DNA from: Micropterix aruncella
Lineage: Eukaryota > Arthropoda > Insecta > Lepidoptera > Micropterigidae
Assembly (NCBI GenBank): GCA_944548615.1
Contig: OX155955.1
Coordinates: 10,969,921-11,033,920 of the forward strand
DNA length: 64,000 nt
Direction: 5' to 3'
Positions 46,795-58,648 of the stretch are shown in pieces. The position numbers and the translations under genes were made by a program. The notes below the pieces were generated by a model. It was given only the letters and a program-made list of their open reading frames with translations. It ran no database searches and was not told the origin of the DNA. Position 1 is the stretch's first letter, and every line of letters starts with the position of its first letter.

Positions 46795-47520
46795 GCCTTT
46801 ACACGGGCAACTAAAATTGCTCAATCGTAGGCAATATTGGTCAATTATGACGTCATGCAACATCGAGCAATTTACTGCGATAACAATATGTAGCAATTAT
46901 TGCTATAGATTCCGCCACACCAAGTTGAGCGATATGGAGCATCTTTGAGCGATATGGAGCAACTCGGAAATTCATTAATACACTAGCAATTCAGTTGAGC
47001 TGGCCATGGACAAGGGTGTCACTGCGGCGGCGGCTTGTAGTGCTTTTACTATCATGAGTTTAAAACGAAAAAAAAAGAAAATTAATATACGGATTTGGAT
47101 GCGAACATATCTAGCAAGACGAAAGTCATCTTTATTTGCAAAGATTTGCATGACATATTATTCAAAAACTTCACAAGAATGTCCCGAACTAATTTTGAAT
47201 TACTTTTAAATAAAGTTGGCCCATTAATTACTAAACATACGACCAATATGAGGAATCCAATTTCTGCACCTACAAAGCTTACATTAACCCTTAGATTTCT
47301 GGCAATTGGCGATTCATACAAAAGTCTAACGTATGTATTTAGAATTTCCGACGATTTGATATTTTTGTTTTGCTGCGTCATCGTGAGATACCTGGAACTG
47401 CAGGCCAATAGCAGTCCATTCATCTTTCTCCAACATGCGATCTTTAAATTCCAATTTTTTGTAATTCTATAAGCAAACGCGTCAGTGCACTGCGTCAATA
47501 AAATTTATGATAGTTTCGTT
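46795..47520 (+). pseudogene. PIF/Harbinger fragment: transposase N-terminus plus possible antisense MADF remnant
   Basis: Plus-strand frames give KRKKKKINIRIWMRTYLARR, then after a frameshift FKNFTRMSRTNFELLLNKVG, PLITKHTTNMRN and LTLTLRFLAIGDSYKSLTYV, the N-terminal domain of Harbinger transposases. At about 47365 the sequence switches to a segment whose minus strand reads FKDRMLEKDEWTAIGLQF, similar to the MADF/Myb-like second protein of these elements, consistent with an internal deletion. AAAGGTGCCTTTACACGGGC at 46791 may be the left terminal repeat. Confidence 0.65.
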
Positions 47521-48890
47521 ATTCCATGTATTCGTTAAACTACCTATCATTATTATGTGTAATATAAAAACTATAATGTAAATATATAAACTAATATCTA
47601 TCATTATGTGACTTCAATCGCATTACATTGCCTAAAATGTATAGAGATAGCGGTTAATGCATAAGAATACATCACTTCGCGCGGTTTCGCTATGCCAGAG
47701 CGACTGAATGCCTCTTCTGTATACTTTGGTCACGTCGCGTCCAGTCCGCGCCACGTCGCCTCTGTCTGAACCCTCATCAAAATATATTACAAAACACTCA
47801 TCAGACCAGTCCTTCATTTCCACATTAACTGTTCTTGCCCCGTCCTATTTAGAAGCGCAAACCACCGCGATAGTCTTTTATTTCATATGCACGATGACTG
47901 TTCTTGACACAAAATCGCATCCCGCCGTGGTGTTTAATCGCTGAGCATGCTTTACTTGATAGTATCAAAAGGAAAACGTTGGCGTAGCGACTTTTTAGGC
48001 GCGGTCGCTATGAGGCATGTCAGGCGTCAGCGTCGCGCGGAGACAAGATCACTTGAAAAATCTTGAACGTCCCTCGGGGTCTACGTGAACAAAGGCCCGG
48101 AAGCTCCGCCAAGAAGCGCACTCGAGCCCTGGCCCACATATCACCCTCAAGTTGGGGTTAAATGATGCAGCCGTCGACGTAGCGAAGCATACTCAAGTGA
48201 GACAGTTAAGGATAGATACGATGGATATGATAAAAATAACCAAAGGGAATATATGTTCTCCCCATTTTGAGGTGGGGTCCACCCACACTTTAATCTGTAT
48301 AGTGTTTCCGTGCGAACCGGCTAAGGCAAACCTGGACTATTAAAAACAACTACCCTCTTTGTGTTAACAACAACTGCCACTGTTGACGTTAAATGCCCTG
48401 TAGTCGACCGCGCCAGATGTAGATTATGTAAAACAAGAAAAATAATTTAGTGCCGGATCAGGTCTAGTGAATAGGGTGACTGTTTCATCAAATGAAGTAA
48501 CACTTGCGTAGTTCGCATTAAGACGACGACGATGATGAAGTCAAGGATGCCGTTCAGGCGTAGTTTGATGGGTGTGAGATAACTTTCTTCTCTGATGGAA
48601 TCGCGTTTTCAAGTGCGTTGCAGTCCAGGGAAACTGTGTAGAAAATTGAGTATGTAATATTAGACGTTTATGACCTACGAGTACGTTAGCCTTAGAACAT
48701 AATGAACTCTTCTCGTATATCGTTTATAAAATGGAGCAACGTGTTGCCATTAAGTTTTGATTTAAACGTTTTACAAACATTTTAAACATGTATAAGGAAA
48801 TTTAAAAAAATATATGCATTTAATTTAAACGCATATTAAGAAAAAAGCAAATAAATTATAAAATAATATTCGAATAAGGCATAAATAGAC
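47521..48890. other. no recognised gene
   Basis: A more CpG-rich section (47690-48160) contains short frames without family motifs. Confidence 0.35.
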
Positions 48891-50830
48891 TTCTAAAATA
48901 AGGTAAGGAAAGGGAAGGGATAAGGAAAGGTTAGAATTTGAGGTTTATATTTAGTGTAAAAGGAAGTGATTTATCAATAATTGCTTAAAGGTGGAAAGCG
49001 AGCTAGCGGCTCTAATAGCTGAAGGAAGCTGGGTCCATAGTCAAGCTGTATGTTGCGACTTTGTGCGAGAAGGATTAGGATAAAAATGTGGTTTTGTGAT
49101 TTGGGATACGTAGAGTATTATTCTTACTAAAATGAAGTGGGAGACAATGACTTCCTAACCCGGTAGATGCCTAGCTGAGATAGGAGGGAGAAGTAGGATT
49201 GTGTAGGATTTTATATAGTAGTGAAAGGATGTACAATTTTCTCCGGTCCGGTATCCGAACACATTGCAATTTTGCTCGTTACTTCGAAACTTGGTCATAC
49301 TTCCGCTGTTTGAATATGTACCTTATGCAAAAGTTCTGTAGGCGCTCAAACTTATCTAGATTGGTTTCGGTGAGATACAGATTTGCGACATCGACATAGT
49401 CTATCAAATGCAGTAGCAGACTTTGAGCTATGGTCTGCTTAGTGCTTACAGAGAGGAGTGTCTGCAACCGTCGAAGGCTATGAAAACTATTATATATTCG
49501 CCTACTCACTTCATTGAATTGTGCTTACCAAGAAAGAGACTCGTCCACGAGTTTGTCTAATTCTTTACGACTTTAGAATACCCAAAGACGTTGCCCTCGA
49601 TTTACGTTTGACGTAAAGACGTTAGAGGAATAGGAACAATAGTTGTTGACCGCCAATTACAATTGATTGTGTCTTAGTAGGATTTAAGTCAACTCCATGA
49701 CTTTCAACCAGAGATATTCTGAACTAGACCACGCGACCAGCCTGAGAAATCGATAGAGTATTAGAAAGAGAAAGCTGCATATGGGCCCCCTCTATCCTTG
49801 TTTAGTCGCGCATTTGCGGGACACACTAAAATATATCATCATCGTTTAGTTTGAGATTGAATTTAATTGAGTTTAGGCTTAAGTTTTTGTTTTAACTGTT
49901 ACATACAATTTTAAATACATTAACATTTTATGTTAAATAATTCGGAATTAAAAAAATTTGAATTATTATACTCAATTAAAGAATGATAAACAAGGATAGA
50001 GGGGCCCATATACAGCTATCTATTTCTATTCCGCTATCGCATTCACTCACAGTCCACCTTCGCACTTCCGCGGTCTATTCTAGTATGTCTGTGCTTTCAA
50101 CCAAAGAAGATCCATGGGCAAGAGCCGAGTTCATATATACACTCAATATCTTGAGTGGCTGTGAGAATATACGGCGAATATAGAAGATCTGGCTTTGTGA
50201 GAATATAGACTTGAAGTTCATCAGCGTAAAGGTGATAGAAAGTGGTAAGGTTCTCGGTAATGGGGCTGATAAATATAGAGAAGAGTGAAGAGAAGAGGGG
50301 AAACGACTCCTCCCTGGGGTACGCCGGCAGTGAGGTCGGTCAGATCGGTGGAAGCGTAGTGGTAGGCCGTGAGAGGACAGTTATGAAAATAGATCAACTG
50401 TTTTTATAGCAGAGGATTCCAAGATAGATTCTCGTCGATAAGCATTCCCAGGGTTTTTACGGAACTCATTTAGAGAATAGTGACGTTGTTGAAATTTATG
50501 GATGGGATGCTGCTTTTGTGTTTGCAAAAGATCTATTTTCAGTGACGCTGGTCTGGGTCTGGAAGGGTAGAGAAATAATCCATTGTTGTGAGACCAGGCC
50601 GCCGTTTAGTTTAAATCGGAGTATATTACAGGCACAACTGTGGTACAGGTCACTACTGTGATACAGGTATTGCATTCGACGCGTCGTTAGGATTGAAACT
50701 ACGAAAAGAGAAGGACTCGTAACATTTCGCTGAATGTTGTCGATGAAGAGGTGGTATTTAGATAACGGATTGTCTGGAATCGAGCTTATGAATAAGCTGA
50801 TCAGAAGAGGTGATAACATTCCTCCTTAAG
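48891..50830 (-). pseudogene. decayed Jockey-like LINE(s), minus strand
   Basis: From 50819: MLSPLLISLFISSI...YHLFIDNIQ is the RT 'SPLLF...YADD' region with the catalytic YADD changed. Around 50350-50200 a second RT segment, LTAGVPQGGVVSPLLF and FYHLYADELQVYI, appears, so two copies or a rearranged copy are present. From 49509: RRLQTLLSVSTKQTIAQSLL, NLDKFERLQNFCIRYIF and finally LWTQLPSAIRAASSLSTFKQ (about 49050) complete the C-terminus. Stops and frameshifts are frequent. A MITE splits it at 49773-50017. Confidence 0.75.
49773..50017. mobile_element. ~245-bp MITE inserted in the LINE
   Basis: AGCTGCATATGGGCCCCCTC (left) is mirrored by AGGGGCCCATATACAGCT (right), extending to TATCCTTGTTTA / TAAACAAGGATA: about 31 bp of terminal inverted repeat. 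AT-rich non-coding interior. Confidence 0.75.
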
Positions 50831-51289
50831 AACACCGGCGACAATCTTCTTAAGACCCGAGAAGTTGTCTTGCTCTCGAGACCCGTTGCTCGCGATCATG
50901 CAAATAAAAGTGAAACTAGTTCACGACCGCAGATGATAGGTTTAAATTTTGTAAGCGAGCTAGGAGCATCTAAAATTCAACAAAGTTGAAGGCGCCAATG
51001 GTCGAGGAGAATTAGGACAGTCAGATGACGATAGTCGATATCAGTGCGAAAAACCTCGGTGATCTTTGTTTGTTTGAAAAGCTTTATTGCACACACATAA
51101 GAGTACAATGTGGTGGGCCTATTGCCAAGTGGCATTATCTTACGGCCATACCGCCAGGGTTATTGTGACTAAAGGTTTATGTGGGCAAATTGATTCACAA
51201 GTAATAAATGAATACACTTACATAATAGTCATCGTTTGTGAGCGTGGCAATAGCTTAATTGTTTGTTTATTTGATTCGACTATTTATTG

Positions 51290-51505
51290 TTAAATTTCAC
51301 AATGGGCGGATTTACTATCTGATACATCTAGGCTATTCCAACCAACCCTACTATTAAGTGTGTATATGTATGTGTGCGTGTAAAATGCGTGTAAGTGATA
51401 TTGTCTTGTTATTCTATTCGATCGACAGAGTTGAAATGCAATTCTTTTAATTTTATCCCAACGGAAAATAGTGACACGGTCAGGAATCGAACCCGGAATT
51501 TCTTT
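51290..51505 (-). mobile_element. tRNA-derived SINE, copy 1
   Basis: The right end read on the minus strand contains CCGGGTTCGATTCCTGACCG with a B-box. The body (ACTCTGTCGATCGAATAG, then 'accaaccctact' and 'caatgggcgga' on the plus strand) is shared with 62490-62695 in the same orientation. Confidence 0.65.
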
Positions 51506-52927
51506 TGCTTTACATGTTTGTTTTTTTTCATGTTAGTCTGTATTTTTTTTTTTACGATAACAATATTGTTTAGTGCTTCCTATTCATTAGAACTATTTTT
51601 TTTTGGTTTTCCATCGATACTTTTCGCTTCTCATTCATTAGTGGAGAATAAGATGGGTCGGGGAAAGTATTGGGTGTCTAATTAATCCAGCCTCACTAGT
51701 TATGGGGTAAGGTGGGTAAACGAGATGACCTACATCAACGCAATAAAAACAACCCCGCACCGCGCACAGTGGTTCCAAATCTAAATCTACAGGGACATTT
51801 AAAATTTTTCATTGAATTCCAGTGAATATTGATTTCAAATATTCGTAGTAGCAAAAACTATTTATTCGCGCTTAAAAGCACGTATTTTAGAGAATAAAGT
51901 TCTTCGTTGAAATAAAATTCAATTTACGGAAGCTCCGTTTCGGCCCTTGACGCGCTGGCCCTTACGGCATTGACGCGTGTTCTTTATAAAAATCCCGTGC
52001 TTTAAGGCGACGATGTAGGTAAATTTCGAAAATTACATTTTTTGGCAATTTTTGAACAGTCATACTGAAATAACTGATGATGTTAGCCAACAAAACAAAA
52101 ATATCGTAACTCACGGTACCTTTCTTAAGTAGATAGCTATTTCAGATTTTTTTTAAAGTATTGGAAAATTGAGGAAAATAATTAAATCTGGGAGCTATAC
52201 AGGAAATTTTCATTTTAGAGCATTTTTTGAAACGTGCCTCACACTAAACTGCACGATCAAGAAACTCAAAAAAAATACTACGGCATTTTAACAATAGTTG
52301 TAAAGACGAATGCTTTCGCATAAATTTAAAAAAATAAGTTTTTCTTGTTAAAAAAATATATATAAAAAGTGTAACTTTCATCCATATTCACTGTTAAATA
52401 TTACTTATTACTGTGTGTTTTTTTTCAAGTTTGTTTTTTTTTACATAAACTATGTACAATAAACTTGTAGTACTGACGATTATTTTTTTGAAATAAAATA
52501 TCAGTATATTTTAAAAATAATATTTTGCAGAGCCCGTTTATATTATTTTTGTCATACAATGAGATGAGCGCGCTCTTCTCGCGACGACGCGCTGGCATTC
52601 AAAATGCCGCAAGCGACATTGGGTCAATATGGTTCTTATGTGGGGATCAATTACTGATTCAAATGGCATAACAGCCAACCTTTAATAGTGAAATGTTATT
52701 GGCTCTTAGAAACGTGGTTCATTTCGGCTTCGAAGGCCGACATATGCGGTTGCGTTCGCGACGCTCTGTTTCATGACTTATTATTACCAAATTGACATTT
52801 CGATGGATCGGAGAGTGAAAGTAAAAAAATATCGGTTTTAGATGGCTATTTCACCGTGTAAATGAAAGAGGTTTAAAAACATGATAAATCATATGTTGAA
52901 AAATAGAAACAATAATAACTAAAATAA

Positions 52928-52958
<31 letters not shown>

Positions 52959-53045
52959 TTTACAATATTACTTTTTTTTAATAAAAAGTGTTCATTTATT
53001 TGATAACAATGTTTCTTTATGTATAAAAACAAAAAATATATATAC

Positions 53046-53117
53046 ATATCGGTAGGTTTTGAACCTACGACCGGTGTGATCTTATGCGAGTTTAAAACAA
53101 GTGCGCCACTTCAGCTT
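53046..53117 (-). ncRNA. tRNA-like module of transposon copy 2
   Basis: Minus-strand GTGGCGCACTTG (A-box-like) and GTAGGTTCAAAACCTAC (T-arm with 5 perfect pairs). It corresponds to 22385-22462 of copy 1 and is again antisense to the transposase. Confidence 0.5.
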
Positions 53118-53349
53118 GCTTCCTGCGAGTCAAAATGTGTGTATATAAGGGGACAGTAAATAATGCCAATACATTTGCGTTAGAGCCATATGACAGAGCT
53201 ATACACCATGTATAAATATAATATACAATTAGGCTACGATTCTGACCGTTCTAATATAGAAAACCGTCAGATAGGCAGAATTGTAATTTAAAAAACAAAA
53301 CGTAGGTATCTACTTTTTAAAAGCTTTTATTCAACTTGTAATGTCTGTG

Positions 53350-53860
53350 AAAAAAAATCTAAAAATGCGAAGAAATATTACATCAGCAGTAGCTTACAAT
53401 AAATGTCAAAACTTTTCAATTGATGAGAAAATTGATTGCCTGTATAATGACATTTTGAACGCCCCGATAGATGCATTTGGAAACCATGATAAATGTAGAA
53501 GTTTTTAAAATTGTTTGTCGGAAAATGAAACACTGGATGCAATGAGTTGTTTGATGGGCGACATTATTTGGGAAAGAATACGTTACATAACAACGTAGGT
53601 AGCAATACATGCAAGAAGCCTAATTCATGATGTAGATAGTAATGTTCTCGAAAGGTTTAACGGCATCATTGCAAAATTTATTGGTGGTAAGAGGACAAAT
53701 TACATCCAAAAGCAGTCTTACCAAGCGCGATGTAATGCGGCAGTTATATCATTTAATACATAACAGCCACTGTCAAGATTACATAAAAAATATATAGGCA
53801 AAAGTCCCTATGGCAGGATATCAAAAGTGGAATAAAGAAGACAGAGGCATTTAAGTAAAT
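53350..53860 (+). pseudogene. transposase C-terminal remnant, copy 2
   Basis: Encodes MRRNITSAVAYNKCQN, EKIDCLYNDILNAP, a short break, DIIWERIRYI, then HDVDSNVLERFNGIIAKFIG with the catalytic Glu retained, and NYIQKQSYQARCNAAVISFN. Stops: TAG or TAA at several points, including TAA in place of Lys in SKVEK. At the copy-1 amber position the codon is TTA. Confidence 0.75.
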
Positions 53861-53989
53861 CCATTCTTTATAAAAGAAATAAAAGCAGAAAGTTTTTTGA
53901 AAAAAAAACAATAATTCGCATTATGGAGAACATTGCAACCAACCCGATGTTCCATCAGAAATATTCGAAAAAAGCAAAGCTCTGTTATT

Positions 53990-55728
53990 TCAAGAATTGG
54001 AAAATAGAAAAATGATCGATTGCGAATTGAAAAACTTACGGTTATTCAAGGTGAAAGCAGCGAGTGGTTGGAATTACGAAGAAAAATGGTAACTGCGTCT
54101 AACTTTGGCAAAATTGTCAATAGTTAACAACACACAAAATGCGCCAATTTAGTTAAATCCATGACTGAAAATGGGATTTGAGCAACGTAGCATCAATTTG
54201 CCATGGAAAAGAAAATGAAACAACTGCACTAGAATGAAAAATATGTCTAGAAAAAGTGGAAATTCAGCAATGTGGATTATTCATTGACCCTAAATTTCCA
54301 TTTTTGGGAGCTTCTCCAGATGGAATATCTGATGATTATATTTTTGAAGTCAAATTTCCCATTACAGCGCATAGAATCTGGTTAACGGAAGCGACAAGAA
54401 AAAGAAAAGTGACATTTTGGAAACAGAAAGATGGAAAACTTGAAATCAGCATCAAACATCACTGGTACGTTCAAGTTCAAGGACAGGTCCATATATAATT
54501 TCTTTTTATTTATTTATTTTTTATTTTATTTCTGGAAAAATACAGCGCATACAATATACATACGTGTGCATAAATGTAGAAAAAAAAGAAAAACATTACG
54601 CCTATAATCGTTTATTACACATTTGGATTTCAGCATATTACACTTAAAAAATAATTATAAAATAAACAAAGTTCATATTAAATATAAAAAATATATAGAA
54701 AACCGATGGGAGAGGTAGGGAATTGGAAGTGATTAGGAAGAAGGAGTTAGACGATGATGGTATGTGTATATGTATATAGATATAAATAAAGATATAGATA
54801 GGTCGTATAGTGGATATATAGATACAGATATTTATTGATGTTTATAGGTATTTATAGATATATAATAAATATTTATAGATATTTATAAATATTTGTGGTA
54901 GCTACTGATATGTTGTATAGAAAGTATATAACTAATTACTATAGGTATTAACAAGCTCGTTACGTGCAATTGATTTGAATAATTCTTTAACGAACGTCGG
55001 TTGGTTGAGGTTGAAAATGTCGATGGTGGAGAAACAAGAGTCGTACGTGCATATCAGCCCATAAGCGATGGAATGTTTCCCGTAGTTGGTATTGGCACGA
55101 GGGACCTCAAACGTGCGTGAATTGCGAATTAATCGCTGAGGAACGAAAAAACGTAAGTTTTCAACAAGGTATGAACTATCTGTGGTATTGTGGATAACTT
55201 TAAAGAAAGTGTGCTGGAAAGAAACTGTAACTGGAACGATAGATATAACTGGAAAGGAAGTGTGCCTATTTACATTTTGGTCTGGTAAAAACGATCTCCT
55301 CAAAACCGAATATATACAGACGGATGATTTGATTTGGACAAATGTCATGGAAAAAACTTGTTTGTTTTTATATGGACTGTGTATTACCTGAAATTATCGA
55401 TCCAGGAGTATGAAGGAATATGGATTTAAGGGAGCCTGAATACACTTTGAAAGAAGCAAATAAAAGAAACGACACGATAAAACGAAAGAAATCGGTTCCT
55501 CTCCCTTGTCCAACGCTTAAGCGGTAGTTAGTTTTCAGTGATTCCATCACAAAGTGAGCAAAGAACTCACAGAGAATGTACTTGCCAATAACACTCCAAA
55601 GCAAAGCACAAGCAATATAGAGCCACCGAAAAGTACACGATATTCCAAATCTGTGCTGAGTACAGATATAATTAATAATGATGAACAGGCTTTTGAAAAT
55701 GTATTACCATTTGATGAATTTTAATTAC
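53990..55728 (+). pseudogene. YqaJ nuclease remnant, copy 2, split by a LINE
   Basis: Matches 17300-16307 of copy 1. An open stretch 54256-54498 retains FIDPKFPFLGASPDGISDDY and IFEVKFP, with the PD-ExK triad intact. A LINE insertion interrupts it after 'ggtccatata' (54496); it resumes at 55236 with ITGKEVCLFTFWSG. Codon GAA at the position of the copy-1 TAA (16468) shows that the longer C-terminus is ancestral; it ends DEF-stop at about 55722. Confidence 0.75.
54497..55235 (-). mobile_element. 5'-truncated LINE inserted in transposon copy 2
   Basis: Minus-strand ORF segment NLRFFVPQRLIRNSRTFEVP and FSTIDIFNLNQPTFVKELFK is a LINE polyprotein C-terminus. The 3' end (left side) has an (aaat)n-type tail. 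The flanks share ATATA, and the uninterrupted sequence exists in copy 1 (ctccatataactggaaag), fixing the insertion precisely. Confidence 0.75.
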
Positions 55729-57499
55729 AAAAGTCGGCGCACCACTACAAAGCGACACTGTCAAGGCTACAAAAAGGAAGTCTCAAATGTACTGCGCAAT
55801 TTTAAATGTATTTATTCGTCTCTTTACATTTAATATGTATGTATCTACTCAGAAATAACAGACTACTTTGCCAACCAGAAATGTCTTCATGATTTTTTGT
55901 CTTAATGATTTTATATTTTCATTAATAATTATTTATTTTTAATGATGTGTATTTCTTTAAAGTTTACAATGATGTGCTTACAGTATCTAAAAATAAATTA
56001 TATTACTTTTTAATTAAATAATTATTTAATGATAATGTACAAGGCGATGGGTGTCGTTATGTCCTCCTCAAAGAACTATTATACCGCGAATAAATAGTTC
56101 GATACACAATGTTGTTTTTTAATTCGATGCTAAATGTTTTTTCTGCCAAAAAATACTATCAAAAACTGTCACTACAACTATAAAAAAAATACTAAAGCTG
56201 TATCTCACGGAACATGAATTGCGATTTATGTCATTTAAAAGCCCTTGGAAAACTGTATCCAAAACAGTTAACGGCATTTCTCCAATTGTCATCTATCACC
56301 ATTTAAAATAATTTTAAAATGTCGAAAATTAATTAGTGACAGGTGACTGTTCTTAATACAGTTTTTCAGGGGCTTTCAAATGACATATCGCAAATGAAAT
56401 TCTGTAAGATATGGCTTCTGTCAATTTTTGACAGTGATAGTTTGGTTTAACAGTTGACAGCCAAAATCTAATGGGCGCATTCCAGGGTGATACTATCCCT
56501 ATGTTCCAAATTTCAACTCAATCGGTTAAACGGCTCGGCAGTTATCGTGAGAGATTACATACAGGCAAACAGACATACATTTCTCTGAAAATGGTCTTAA
56601 TCATCTTGGTGGACCTCAAAATGGACATCTCTATCGTTATCTAAACATTTTTTTCCGCACGATCACAACACCTTCCCTACCAGTGGCAGCCGGGAAAGTA
56701 ATATAATGTTCAAGTTTAGATGATGATAAAGCGTAGCCTTCTTCACCAGCGTAGGTACATGACACTTGCATAATCCCAAAATATAAATCCCATTGCAATA
56801 GTGTATACCTAGTGTGTTTAGTCCAGACATCGATAGCGAGTGAATATCGCTGCGAGATGAGTCAACATAATAAACACCTGCCCCGTCGCGAGGGGAGGGG
56901 GTAAGTAGGCGGGGCTTAAAAACTCAGATACGGTTTATTTTTTAAGTAGTACGTCGCCTTAAGACGATTGCGTGTCTATGAGTTTGACGACGGGCCTTGT
57001 GCAAGGCCCGCGACGTCTTCCGCTGGGCAGTTGCCGCTGGGTAAGTCAGGCTTATTGACCCGTCTCTGAGTGTTGCGTCGCACAGCTGCGCGCCCTGCGC
57101 CAGGAATTTAGTGACGATCGCTTGCCACTCGTGATACTTTATATAGCCAACCGCCGCCGCCGCACGTAGTCGGTTACCTTCGATGCTCAAGCAATAAAAC
57201 ATTTTTTAATAAATATTTCTGGTTTATTTATTTATATAGATATCTATATATTTTCGGAATCTACTCAGACCTTTCATTTGATTCTAAACATGATGTATTC
57301 ATATTAATTTATTGACATTTAGAAAATTATTTATTTGACGTTTGTGCAGTTTAGGTACTCTATGACCCCAGGGATGACAGCGATTCTAGCAATACCCCAC
57401 ACTTCGAAATCAAAATGGCACGTTATGGTGGAATAAAGAAACCGACAACATACATACATATATATATATGAACCCTGACAATATTACACTCCTTTTTTT

Positions 57500-57557
57500 G
57501 GGCAGTCAATAAAGTACTATCCGAAGAAAAATAATCTTTGTTCCAATTAATTGGTAC
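57500..57557. repeat. single end of the foldback/Tc1-type family of 19018-19979
   Basis: 'aataaagtactatccgaaga' and CTTTGTTCCAATTAATTGGT plus ACGGTACT match the right terminus of the foldback element. The partner end was not found nearby, so this is a solo end. Confidence 0.5.
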
Positions 57558-57739
57558 GGTACTATATGTAACACGTTATGGGAACGAAAACAAAATTGTT
57601 ATATAAATACAAAGATAAGAGGAGCGTGTATAATTACATAATAAACTGATTACTTGTAGATTTTTAAATGCGTATAGTTATAGTTAGCATTACGTATAGT
57701 TAGGAAAACACTAAGTGAATTAGAAACGAGGAGTATTTA

Positions 57740-58620
57740 TTTTTCCTACTTTGAATCGATACTGAGCTACGCCATTACGATCTGGGGAAACTGTTACGCT
57801 TGTCACAGGGAACCCTCATTTATCCTACAGTAAAGAGCATTACGGATTATCGCCAACGCTAAACACATAGAAACACGTAGACCTATTTTTAAAAGATTGA
57901 AAATCATGACTCTCACATCACTTTACTTAAATAGGCTATTATTAGATTTTTACACCGAAAAGGAAAGTCACGTAAAATTTAAAGATATACATAACAAAAA
58001 CACCAGATACAAGAATAATTTAATTCTACCATGCGTGGTTTTAAACGCTGCTAGGCAAAGTACCCAATTCTCAGGGCCTTATTATTTTAACCGCCTACCA
58101 TGTAACATACAAGACAATAGCAACCTCAGAACGTTCCAAAAACTTTTAAAGGATTTTTTTACAACAAATACGTATTACTCTATTAAGGAATTTAAAATTT
58201 TTACAAAATGACTTTTTTTACAGCCCCTTTATTATAATGTAATGCGTATACTGATTATTTCATTTGTTGATTGTTTTAACTTGAGTTAATTATTTTATTG
58301 ATTATTTTAGTTATATGGTATCTTATATTTAAATGTAATTACAATGTATTTAGATTCTTCTTCGACAAAACATTATAAAAATTAGTTTGATTGATTATCT
58401 GATTATTGATGATTATTGCTTTTGTTTGATCATTTCTGATATTGATTATTTTAATTGTTGATGGTTTTAGTGTTACTGCTTATTGATTGCGCCTTATATA
58501 GCTTCTACTTTATGAAGTTTCTTCTAAAACGAAATGTTGTATGCTCTCTGGGCAGTTTGTTACTTAAAAATTGTATGTTTTTTCAATAATTCACACAATA
58601 AAGAACTTGAACTTGAACTC
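57740..58620 (+). pseudogene. LINE reverse-transcriptase 3' end with (ttgaac)n tail
   Basis: LSYAITIWGNCYACHREPSF, then RALRIIANAKHIETRRPIFK runs into the open frame 57897-58211 with KIMTLTSLYLNRLLLDFYTE, NTRYKNNLILPCV and GPYYFNRLPCNIQDNSNLRT, the C-terminal tail of a Jockey/CR1-like LINE, and a natural stop at 58211. The 3'UTR ends ACAATAAAGAACTTGAACTT followed by a short repeat tail. One stop (TAG at about 57834) and 5' truncation make it inactive. Confidence 0.75.
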
Positions 58621-58648
58621 GAACAATGTGTCTGTGGTGTGGCAAATA

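Larger units (their letters stand above)
52006..56958 (+). mobile_element. TTAA DNA transposon with transposase-YqaJ remnant (copy 2)
   Basis: Starts GGCGACGATGTAGG after TTAA (52002-52005) and ends ACGTCGCC before TTAA (56959-56962), the same termini as copy 1. 52006-53330 matches copy 1 23731-21185 minus the RTE array. The sequence then jumps to the last third of the transposase, so the N-terminal coding region is deleted. 55740-56958 matches copy 1 16310-14479. A LINE fragment is nested at 54497-55235. The reading frame is destroyed by stops and indels. Confidence 0.85.

Noticed and set aside
56942..57202. 86-codon minus-strand frame in CpG-rich DNA
   Set aside because: Its last codons run into the transposon terminus, so the frame post-dates the insertion; no family recognised. 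It could be a broken exon but I cannot support it.
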